This document shows positions 1-6,508 of a stretch of DNA of 45,118 bases, one piece after another (positions within the stretch are counted from its first letter, which is position 1; each line of letters begins with the position of its first letter). Location of the stretch: NCBI GenBank assembly GCA_964432945.1, contig CAYSPO010000006.1:1-45118 (forward strand). Reading direction: 5' to 3'. A program made the translations under genes and the position numbers. This DNA is from CAYSPO01 sp964432945. GTDB lineage: Bacteria > Bacillota > Clostridia > Tissierellales > Peptoniphilaceae. The notes beneath the pieces are model-generated. The model ran no database searches. It was given only the letters and a program-made list of their open reading frames with translations, and was not told the origin of the DNA.

Positions 1-713
1 TTGGTTCTTTCTATATGTCTTAGGAAGTCATGGCCTAGTCCAATACCATCGCTGGCTCCTTCTACTAGCCCAGGTATATCTGCTATTACATAGTTGGCAT
101 CAGCGTCTACCTTAACTACTCCTAGGTTCGGAGATAGGGTTGTAAAGTGGTAGTTGTCGATTTTTGGTTTTGCTTCTGTGATTGCAGATAGGATAGATGA
201 TTTACCTACATTAGGCATTCCAATAAGCCCAACATCGGCTATTACTTTTAATTCTAGTAAAAGTTCTATTTCCCTGCCTTTTTTACCTGGCTCTGCAAAC
301 TTAGGGGCTCTTCTAACTGAACTAGCAAATTTAACATTGCCTTTTCCTCCCCTACCACCTTTAATGATAAGTTCTTTTTGCATGTGTTCTGTTATATCTA
401 CTATTACACCCTTGCTTTCATAGTCTTTGACTATGGTTCCAATAGGTACTCTTAATACTAGATCTTTACCTGATTTTCCGTATTGTTTTTTATTCTTACC
501 GTTTTCGCCATTTTCAGCTTTGAAGTCTTTTGTATATCTGTAGTCTAATAGTGTGTTTATATTTTCGTCTCCTATAATATAAACATTTCCACCATTACCT
601 CCGTCGCCTCCGTCTGGTCCTCCCAAAGGCTCATACTTTTCTCTTCTAAAGCTAACAACTCCATCTCCACCTCTGCCTGAGGCTATGGATAATCTTACGC
701 TATCTGTAAACAT
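1..713 (-). CDS. obgE: GTPase ObgE/CgtA (3' end cut off by window)
   Basis: Ribosome-associated Obg GTPase, involved in late 50S assembly and stress signalling. The first 237 residues are visible. Residues 1-158 are the glycine-rich Obg fold (repeated GG pairs near 14-43 and GRGGKGN near 120). The G domain follows, with the P-loop GMPNVGKS at 165-172, a TTLSPNLG switch at about 191-198 and DIPG at 212-215. The C-terminal part lies beyond base 1. The ATG is preceded by AAGGAG. It lies downstream of rplU-prp-rpmA, a common Firmicutes order, but a terminator hairpin separates it from rpmA, so it may have its own promoter or depend on read-through. Identity is very secure. Confidence 0.97.
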   Translation of the reverse strand, partial: MFTDSVRLSIASGRGGDGVVSFRREKYEPLGGPDGGDGGNGGNVYIIGDENINTLLDYRYTKDFKAENGENGKNKKQYGKSGKDLVLRVPIGTIVKDYESKGVIVDITEHMQKELIIKGGRGGKGNVKFASSVRRAPKFAEPGKKGREIELLLELKVIADVGLIGMPNVGKSSILSAITEAKPKIDNYHFTTLSPNLGVVKVDADANYVIADIPGLVEGASDGIGLGHDFLRHIERT

Positions 714-751
714 ATCTACTCCTTACTTATGCTAGCTGTCTTGCAGCTAAC

Positions 752-779
752 AAAAAAAGCTTGCCTAAAGGCAAGCTTT
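752..779 (-). terminator. Rho-independent terminator after rpmA
   Basis: Perfect 10-bp inverted repeat (756-765 with 770-779, loop of 4), followed on the minus strand by a run of T residues (A-run 752-758 on plus). It sits just after the rpmA stop and before obgE, so it should end or attenuate the rplU-prp-rpmA transcript. Confidence 0.85.
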
Positions 780-789
780 ACATTTGAGG

Positions 790-1080
790 TTAAGCGATTT
801 GTGCTTCAGGGTAAACAGAAACTTTAACTTTCTTCTTGCCCATTCTTTCAAATCTAACAACTCCATCAACTACTGCGAATAAAGTATCATCTGAACCTTT
901 TTTCACATTAGTTCCAGGGTGAATCTTAGTTCCTCTTTGTCTAACTAAGATATTTCCAGCAGCAACGAACTCGCCGTCTCCCCTTTTGGTTCCTAGTCTC
1001 TTTGCCTCACTGTCTCTACCGTTTTTTGTACTACCTAGTCCTTTTTTACTAGCAAAGAACTGTAAATTAAACTTTAACAT
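790..1080 (-). CDS. rpmA: 50S ribosomal protein L27
   Basis: Large-subunit protein whose N-terminus reaches towards the peptidyl transferase centre. The product is 96 aa and starts MLKFNLQFFASKKG. An upstream in-frame ATG at 1110 would add ten residues that read backwards into prp, so I chose the ATG at 1080. The first nine residues (MLKFNLQFF) match the Firmicutes-type extension that the cysteine protease Prp removes before A10 so that mature L27 can function. The protease gene lies directly upstream. The body (TKNGRDSEAKRLGTKRGDG) is typical L27. Confidence 0.97.
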   Translation of the reverse strand: MLKFNLQFFASKKGLGSTKNGRDSEAKRLGTKRGDGEFVAAGNILVRQRGTKIHPGTNVKKGSDDTLFAVVDGVVRFERMGKKKVKVSVYPEAQIA

Positions 1081-1081
1081 T

Positions 1082-1429
1082 CTACACCTCCTGGATGCTA
1101 ATTTCAACAAAATCTCTATAATCTTCAGATGACTTAATAACTCCTAGTTCAAAAGTATCAGTCAATGCTTTCGCTATATTGATTTCTTCATTCGATAACT
1201 TATCGTATTTAATTTCTAAACTCATAAATGGTACTCTTGGATCTATCTTATATGTATATTGCTTTGAGCTTAACTTCAATACACCGTCCATAGATTCAAT
1301 TAAGGTAAACATAAGAACAGAAATACTAGCGCATATAATATCTTCTCCTGCATCTGCATAACCTGAATGACCATTTACTTCTATTTTATTAATTGTCTCT
1401 TGATTTTTAAAAAGTTTAATACCAATCAT
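1082..1429 (-). CDS. prp: Ribosomal-processing cysteine protease Prp
   Basis: Small (115 aa) YsxB/Prp-family protease that cleaves the N-terminal extension of L27. The family motif is intact: GHSGYADAGEDIICASIS, giving the expected catalytic His21 and Cys33. The start codon overlaps the rplU stop by one base (TAATG), which suggests translational coupling. rpmA, encoding its substrate, begins just after its stop. Assignment rests on the motif and the rplU-prp-rpmA order known in Firmicutes; the L27 extension in this window fits it as well. Confidence 0.93.
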   Translation of the reverse strand: MIGIKLFKNQETINKIEVNGHSGYADAGEDIICASISVLMFTLIESMDGVLKLSSKQYTYKIDPRVPFMSLEIKYDKLSNEEINIAKALTDTFELGVIKSSEDYRDFVEISIQEV

Positions 1430-1740
1430 TATGCATTGATTGAGTTAATTTTTACCTTAGTGAAAGGTTGTCTATGACCTTTCTTCTTACGGTAACCTTT
1501 TTTAGGTTTATATTTGAATGCAATTACTTTTTTAGCTTTTCCATTATCAAGAATTTCAGCTTCAACTTTTGCTCCTTCGATAACTGGTTTTCCAACTTTA
1601 ACTCCATTATCATCAGAAACTACTAGTACTTTATCAAATACTATATTGTCTCCAACTTGTCCGTCAAGTTTTTCAACTCTGAATTCGTCACCTTCTTGAA
1701 CTCTGTATTGCTTTCCACCTGTCTCTATTACTGCGTACAT
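1429..1740 (-). CDS. rplU: 50S ribosomal protein L21
   Basis: Large-subunit assembly protein that contacts 23S rRNA. The 103-aa product begins MYAVIETGGKQYRVQEGD and ends with the basic KKKGHRQPFTKVKI segment, both typical of L21, and has the usual length. It is first in the rplU-prp-rpmA operon, with an AAAGGAGGTGC ribosome binding site. The promoter and a leader of about 80 nt lie upstream. Part of the leader can pair with the binding site (see the leader entry). Confidence 0.98.
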   Translation of the reverse strand: MYAVIETGGKQYRVQEGDEFRVEKLDGQVGDNIVFDKVLVVSDDNGVKVGKPVIEGAKVEAEILDNGKAKKVIAFKYKPKKGYRKKKGHRQPFTKVKINSINA

Positions 1741-1818
1741 GCGTGCACCTCCTTTTATTTTATTCTCGCCAAATTTAGGTGCTATGCTTTAATACCTGAT
1801 CTGAGCGGTTTACACGCT
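1741..1818 (-). promoter_or_regulatory. Candidate L21 leader RNA upstream of rplU
   Basis: The transcribed segment between the predicted rplU promoter and its ATG. It contains GCACCT (1777-1782) that is exactly complementary to AGGTGC (1745-1750) in the ribosome binding site, and an upstream AGGT that could pair with the same ACCT. Low-GC Gram-positives are known to carry an autoregulatory L21 leader here. Assignment to that family is by position and general look, not by a covariance-model match. Confidence 0.5.
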
Positions 1819-1824
1819 TTACAT

Positions 1825-1853
1825 ATTTTATCATAGGAATTTTCAAATTGCAA
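1825..1853 (-). promoter_or_regulatory. Predicted promoter of rplU-prp-rpmA
   Basis: Minus-strand -35 TTGCAA (1848-1853), 17-bp spacer, -10 TAAAAT (1825-1830). The -35 begins two bases past the cls stop codon. Predicted by eye. Confidence 0.6.
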
Positions 1854-1854
1854 G

Positions 1855-3300
1855 CTAAAGTAATGGTGATAAGAACTTAGAAAACATCTCTTTTACTTTT
1901 AAACTAAAAGATCTATTTTGATATTCTTCATATGTCATGATAACTGATTTCTTAGCATCTTTTTCAAATTGCTCTTTTAAACTACGGCTTATTTTTTCAT
2001 CATAGATTATAGCATTAGCTTCAAAGTTAATTTTAAAAGATCTAATATCCATATTAGCTGAGCCAATAGTACAAATACTATCGTCAATAATCATATTCTT
2101 GCTGTGTATAAAGCCGTAATCATATAAGTAGACTTTAGCTCCTGCCTTAACAAGCTTACCTAAGTAAAACATACCTGCTGGAAAAACAAAGGCGTGGTCG
2201 GGATTACCAGGAATCATTATTTTCACATCTACTCCTGCTGCTAATTGAATCATCAATAAATTCATAATTGTATCATCAGGTATAAAATAAGGACTTTGAA
2301 TTATTATTTCATGCTTTGCATTAGATATCATCTTACAGAAAGCATTTTTAATATTTTCAAATTCTGTGTCTGGGCCTGATGTTACTATCTGAACTCCTGA
2401 TTTTCCTCCAGCTGAGCTATTAAATCTAATTCTTTCTTCTCTAAAATCAGTTTCTATTCCTGAAGCATATGTCCAGTCCTTTAAAAATCTTAACTTTAGA
2501 CCTCCAACGCTTGAGCCTTCCAACCTAAGGTGGGTGTCTCTCCAAGGCCCTAACTTATCTTTTCCGAGATAGTCATCGCCAACATTAAATCCGCCTATGT
2601 ATCCCAGCTTGTCATCAATTATTACAAGCTTTCTATGGTTTCTATAATTTAATCTAAAGTTGACAACTTTCAAAACTGTGGGAAAAAAAAAACTAATTTG
2701 ACCACCTGCTTGCTTTAAGTCCGCTAAATCTTCATCATCAACAAAACGTCCCCCTACACCATCTATAAGTAGCCTTACCCTAACTCCTTGCCTAGCTTTC
2801 TTGGTTAGTGCATTAAGTACCTTAGTACCTATTTGATCATTTTTGAAGATATAGTATTGCATATCTATGCTAATTTCTGCATTTTCTATATCTCTTAGTA
2901 GGGCTTCAAATTTTTCTTCTCCCCAGTAATATACTTCTATATTATTGTCAGTAGTGAAAATAGACTGGTCTGATTTAAGATTAAGATTTATTAGATCCTC
3001 ATACTTTAATAAATTTTCATCATTTTTAAGAAACTCCTCTTTTCTAAGGTTTTCCAATTGATGTTTAACTAAACCATTAATCATAGCGTCCTGTTTTGTT
3101 TTAACATCAAACATCTGGGACTTTTTGAAGTCTTGTCCTAGGAATAAGTAGAGAATAAATCCTATACCTGGGATAAAGGTCATAATCAAAACCCACATCA
3201 AAGTTGTTTTTGGATCCTTATCATTTCTCGAAATAATAAGGACGAAAACTAGAATTAGGTTAAAGCCCCCAATCCCAAATATAAAATCCTTAAGTGTCAT
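1855..3300 (-). CDS. cls: Cardiolipin synthase (phospholipase D family)
   Basis: Membrane enzyme that joins two phosphatidylglycerol molecules into cardiolipin and glycerol. The 481-aa length is usual. Two hydrophobic segments at about residues 5-23 and 33-54 anchor the N-terminus. Two complete HKD motifs are present: H222/K224/D229 in NHRKLVIID and H399/K401/D406 in HSKNMIID. The gene starts right after the typA stop with almost no gap, so the two are probably co-transcribed. No terminator is obvious at its 3' end; the rplU promoter begins immediately. Which PLD-type phospholipid is made is inferred from family. Confidence 0.93.
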   Translation of the reverse strand: MTLKDFIFGIGGFNLILVFVLIISRNDKDPKTTLMWVLIMTFIPGIGFILYLFLGQDFKKSQMFDVKTKQDAMINGLVKHQLENLRKEEFLKNDENLLKYEDLINLNLKSDQSIFTTDNNIEVYYWGEEKFEALLRDIENAEISIDMQYYIFKNDQIGTKVLNALTKKARQGVRVRLLIDGVGGRFVDDEDLADLKQAGGQISFFFPTVLKVVNFRLNYRNHRKLVIIDDKLGYIGGFNVGDDYLGKDKLGPWRDTHLRLEGSSVGGLKLRFLKDWTYASGIETDFREERIRFNSSAGGKSGVQIVTSGPDTEFENIKNAFCKMISNAKHEIIIQSPYFIPDDTIMNLLMIQLAAGVDVKIMIPGNPDHAFVFPAGMFYLGKLVKAGAKVYLYDYGFIHSKNMIIDDSICTIGSANMDIRSFKINFEANAIIYDEKISRSLKEQFEKDAKKSVIMTYEEYQNRSFSLKVKEMFSKFLSPLL

Positions 3301-3302
3301 AC

Positions 3303-5114
3303 TTACCTCACTTTATGCCTCTTACCTGAATCTAATATTCTTTTTCTTAGTCTGAAGTTCTTTGGCGTAACTTCAATAAGCTCATCAGATTCAATAAATT
3401 CCATCAACTCTTCTATTGTCATTTGCTTAACTGGAGATAATCTAATTGCATCGTCAGATGCACCTGCTCTAATGTTAGTTTGCTTTTTACCCTTAGTTAC
3501 ATTTACTTCAACATCTAATCCATCTCCTGTTGAACCTATAACCATTCCACTGTAAACCTCTACTCCAGGTTCAATAAATAATTGTCCCCTCTTTTGAGCA
3601 ACATTTAGTCCATAAGCAAGAGCTGTTCCTGATTCAAAAGCAACAATAGATCCAGTTTTTCTTCTTGGAATATCTCCCTTATGACTATCATAGCCTTGGA
3701 ACTCTGAATTCATAATTCCATTACCTTTTGTATCAGTCATAAATTCTGTCCTATATCCAACTAATCCTCTTGTTGGTATAAGGATTTCTATTCTTGTAAA
3801 ACCAGAATTACTTGGTTTGATTTGTTGGATTAATCCTTTTCTATTGCCAAGTTTTTCTATTATTGACCCCATATATGCTTCATCAACATCAATGGTAACA
3901 AGTTCCATTGGTTCAAGTTTTTTATTGTTTTCTACTTTGAATAAAACTTCGGGCTTAGATACTAAAAATTCATATCCTTCTCTTCTCATATTTTCTATAA
4001 GAACAGATAAATGAAGCTCTCCTCTACCACTTACCTTGAATGATTCTGGTGAATCTGTATCTTCAACTCTAAGACTTACATCTGTTTGTAGTTCTTTATA
4101 AAGTCTATCTCTAAGCTGTCTGCTTGTTACAAAATCTCCTTCTTTTCCTGCAAGAGGACCATTGTTTACAGAGATAGTAATCGATAAGGTTGGCTCTGAG
4201 ATCTTATTGAACGGAAGTGGGTTTAGGTCATCTCCTGAAACAAGAGTATCTCCTATGCTTAAATCATCAATTCCTGTTACAGCCACTAGGTTTCCAACAC
4301 TTGAGTTTTCAACTTCAACTCTTTTTAGCCCTTCAAATTCAAATACTTCTGAAAGATGTATTTTCTTTTTGAAATCAGGTTTAGTAGAGTTAACAAGGTA
4401 AAGATTATCTCCTTTATGAACCTCTCCGGAGTCTATTTTACCAATTCCTATTTTACCTACATATTCACTATAGTCAGTTGTAGAGATAAGAAGCTTAAAT
4501 GGTTTATCAATTTCCCCACTTGGCTCTGGTATCCATTTTACTATAGTATCTAAAAGAGGTCTCATATCAGCTTTTTCATCGTCTAAGTTTTCAATTGCAA
4601 ATCCTGATTTAGCTGAGGCATAAATTGTTGGAGAATCTAAATACTCCTCATCAGCATCCATTTGAAGAAGTAAATCAAGAAGTTCATCTTTAACCGCTTC
4701 TATTCTTGCATCTGGTCTATCTATCTTATTTATGCATATTATAAGCGGTAGCTTATGATCAAAAGCCTTTCCTAAAACAAATTTAGTTTGAGGCATTGGT
4801 CCTTCAAAAGAATCTATAACTAAAATAGCCCCATCAGCCATACCTAAAACTCTCTCAACCTCTCCGCCGAAATCGGCATGACCAGGGGTATCAATAATGT
4901 TAATTTTGTAGCCATTGTAATCAACAGCTGTATTTTTTGAGAGGATAGTAATTCCTCTTTCTTTTTCTATATCATCGGAGTCCATTACTCTATCATCAAC
5001 AGCCTGATTTTCTCTAAAGATACCTGTACTCTTTAGTAAACCATCTACTAGAGTAGTCTTTCCATGATCAACGTGTGCTATAATTGCGACATTTCTTACA
5101 TTCTTTCTTTCCAT
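3303..5114 (-). CDS. typA: Ribosome-binding GTPase TypA/BipA
   Basis: EF-G-like translational GTPase involved in ribosome assembly and stress or low-temperature growth. The 603-aa length matches the family. The G domain has AHVDHGKT at 13-20, DTPGHADF and NKID. These are followed by the beta-barrel domain, EF-G-like domains III and V, and the BipA-specific C-terminal domain (for example PTRGLVGYRTEFMTDTKG). The ATG has a weak GAGGGTGA ribosome binding site. It lies just upstream of cls and downstream of an anti-sigma-factor-like gene. Confidence 0.97.
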   Translation of the reverse strand: MERKNVRNVAIIAHVDHGKTTLVDGLLKSTGIFRENQAVDDRVMDSDDIEKERGITILSKNTAVDYNGYKINIIDTPGHADFGGEVERVLGMADGAILVIDSFEGPMPQTKFVLGKAFDHKLPLIICINKIDRPDARIEAVKDELLDLLLQMDADEEYLDSPTIYASAKSGFAIENLDDEKADMRPLLDTIVKWIPEPSGEIDKPFKLLISTTDYSEYVGKIGIGKIDSGEVHKGDNLYLVNSTKPDFKKKIHLSEVFEFEGLKRVEVENSSVGNLVAVTGIDDLSIGDTLVSGDDLNPLPFNKISEPTLSITISVNNGPLAGKEGDFVTSRQLRDRLYKELQTDVSLRVEDTDSPESFKVSGRGELHLSVLIENMRREGYEFLVSKPEVLFKVENNKKLEPMELVTIDVDEAYMGSIIEKLGNRKGLIQQIKPSNSGFTRIEILIPTRGLVGYRTEFMTDTKGNGIMNSEFQGYDSHKGDIPRRKTGSIVAFESGTALAYGLNVAQKRGQLFIEPGVEVYSGMVIGSTGDGLDVEVNVTKGKKQTNIRAGASDDAIRLSPVKQMTIEELMEFIESDELIEVTPKNFRLRKRILDSGKRHKVR

Positions 5115-5132
5115 AAAATCACCCTCGTATAT

Positions 5133-5160
5133 TCTATACTAATATAGCCTACGTTGTAAA
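5133..5160 (-). promoter_or_regulatory. Possible promoter of typA-cls
   Basis: Minus-strand TTTACA (5155-5160), 16-bp spacer, TATAGA (5133-5138), in the 61-bp gap upstream of typA. Moderate match only. Confidence 0.4.
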
Positions 5161-5175
5161 TAAACTTCTTTTCAA

Positions 5176-5559
5176 TTACAAGTAAATAACTGCAGTTACC
5201 ATATTATTTTTAAGTTCTAATTCATCGGTAAGTTCCTTAACTATTTTAAGCCCCCTACCGCAGGAGTCTAAACTTTTCGCATCATAAGGTTTAATTTTAG
5301 AAACTCCCTTTCCTTCGTCAACAACAACCAACCTTACTTGATCATTATCTATCTCTATCTCGTAATTTATACATTTGTTTTCATTCCATTTATTGCCATG
5401 TTCGCAAGCATTAATAAATAACTCACTTAAAACTAACCTCAAATCAAAAATAAGGTCTTCATCTTGTATATATCTATTAAATTCTCTTAGCTCTATGTCA
5501 ATATGCCTTTGTATTTCAGGTATTGTGCTACATATAGTTACTTCATGCCTATAAGCCAT
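5176..5559 (-). CDS. RsbW/SpoIIAB-like ATP-binding protein (anti-sigma factor family)
   Basis: A 127-aa single-domain GHKL-type ATPase. The ATP-binding boxes are visible: N-box ELFINACEHGN (about 46-56), G1 DEGKG (81-85) and G2 GRGLKIV (101-107). Such proteins either bind and inhibit a sigma factor or phosphorylate an anti-anti-sigma partner. I chose the ATG at 5559, five bases after GGAGG; a GTG at 5583 would be further upstream and places that GGAGG inside the gene. No sigma factor or STAS-domain antagonist is beside it, so its target is unknown. It is divergent from the rubredoxin gene. Confidence 0.8.
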   Translation of the reverse strand: MAYRHEVTICSTIPEIQRHIDIELREFNRYIQDEDLIFDLRLVLSELFINACEHGNKWNENKCINYEIEIDNDQVRLVVVDEGKGVSKIKPYDAKSLDSCGRGLKIVKELTDELELKNNMVTAVIYL

Positions 5560-5672
5560 GACTGCCTCCATCTCAAATTCCACCTAATAATTCCAGTATA
5601 TCTTTACCCAATTTTTAAATTTTATCACATGAAGAAAGAGAAAATTTAAGTGTTTATTAATCTACAATGGGG

Positions 5673-5678
5673 TATAAT
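5673..5678 (+). promoter_or_regulatory. Predicted -10 element for rubredoxin
   Basis: Perfect TATAAT 20 bases before the ATG, with AAGGAGGG between them. No good -35 is visible (TGTTTA at 5651-5656 is weak). The short distance implies a very short 5' UTR. Confidence 0.45.
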
Positions 5679-5698
5679 AATAAAAAGGAGGGATAAAT

Positions 5699-5857
5699 AT
5701 GCAAAAATGGGAATGTGAACCATGCGGATACATCTATGATCCTGAAGTTGGCGATCCAGATGGAGGAATCGAGCCTGGAACAGCTTTTGAAGATATACCT
5801 GAAGATTGGGTATGCCCACTATGTGGTGCTTCAAAAGATATGTTCAAACAAATCTAA
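5699..5857 (+). CDS. Rubredoxin
   Basis: Small (52 aa) iron-sulfur-free Fe(Cys)4 electron carrier of anaerobes, often supplying electrons to peroxide or oxygen reductases. Both metal-binding loops are present: CEPCG (Cys6, Cys9) and CPLCG (Cys39, Cys42). The family signatures YIYDPEVGDPDGGI and the acidic PEDWVCP segment are also present. The ATG has an AAGGAGGG ribosome binding site. It is the only plus-strand gene in the window, with its own -10 and terminator. No partner reductase is adjacent, so its redox partner cannot be named. Confidence 0.96.
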   Translation: MQKWECEPCGYIYDPEVGDPDGGIEPGTAFEDIPEDWVCPLCGASKDMFKQI

Positions 5858-5870
5858 TACGAGATGTAAA

Positions 5871-5907
5871 AGACAAGCAAAGGCTCAGCTAATGCTTGTC
5901 TTTTTTT
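5871..5907 (+). terminator. Terminator after rubredoxin (possibly bidirectional)
   Basis: Stem AGACAAGC (5871-5878) with GCTTGTCT (5894-5901), followed by seven T on the plus strand. Read on the minus strand, the same hairpin follows engB and is followed by four T, so it could also end the tig-clpP-clpX-lon-engB transcript. Confidence 0.75.
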
Positions 5908-5923
5908 CTTGTTTTTAAAATTT

Positions 5924-6508
5924 TTATTCTATTATTTTTCCAATTAAATCCAAAACTTCTTTTCTTCCATATCCATCTGTAGAAGAATAAGGAATTATTA
6001 AATTTCTATCTGCATTTAATTTTTTAGCTATTATTTTTTTAGATTGGTCCATCTTACTTTTACCTATCTTGTCAATTTTAGTAGCTATTATATAACCAGT
6101 AAATCCTGCATGCTTAATCCATTCATACATTTCTAAATCTTGCTGAGTAGGTTCATGCCTTGAATCTACTATAAGAAATATTTCTTTTAGTTGTTCTCTA
6201 GTTGTGAGATAATCATTAATTAAATCCGCCCATTTTTCTATATCAGATTTTGACGCTTTAGCATATCCATAACCTGGAAGATCTACTAGCCTAAAACTAT
6301 CATTAATCTTATAAAAATTAATTGTTCTTGTTTTTCCAGGTTTAGAGCTAGTCCTTGCAATATTCTTCCTTTGAAGAAGATTATTTATAAAAGAAGATTT
6401 ACCCACATTACTTCTCCCACTTAAGGCTATCTCCATAAAATCTCCCTTAGGGTATTGAGAACTAAGCCCTGATACATTTTCTAATTCATAGCTAATTATC
6501 TTCATCAA
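5924..6508 (-). CDS. engB: Ribosome biogenesis GTPase EngB/YsxC
   Basis: TrmE-Era-EngA-EngB-type GTPase needed for 50S subunit maturation. The 194-aa length is usual. Motifs: G1 GRSNVGKS (31-38), G3 DLPGYGYAK and G4 TKIDK. Its start overlaps the end of lon by 17 bases, so the two are translationally linked; the lon-engB order is common in Firmicutes. Two adjacent ATG codons are possible starts and differ by one residue. Confidence 0.97.
   Translation of the reverse strand: MMKIISYELENVSGLSSQYPKGDFMEIALSGRSNVGKSSFINNLLQRKNIARTSSKPGKTRTINFYKINDSFRLVDLPGYGYAKASKSDIEKWADLINDYLTTREQLKEIFLIVDSRHEPTQQDLEMYEWIKHAGFTGYIIATKIDKIGKSKMDQSKKIIAKKLNADRNLIIPYSSTDGYGRKEVLDLIGKIIE

Noticed and set aside
154..423. 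89-codon plus-strand open frame
   Set aside because: Antisense to the well-conserved Obg fold and G domain of obgE.
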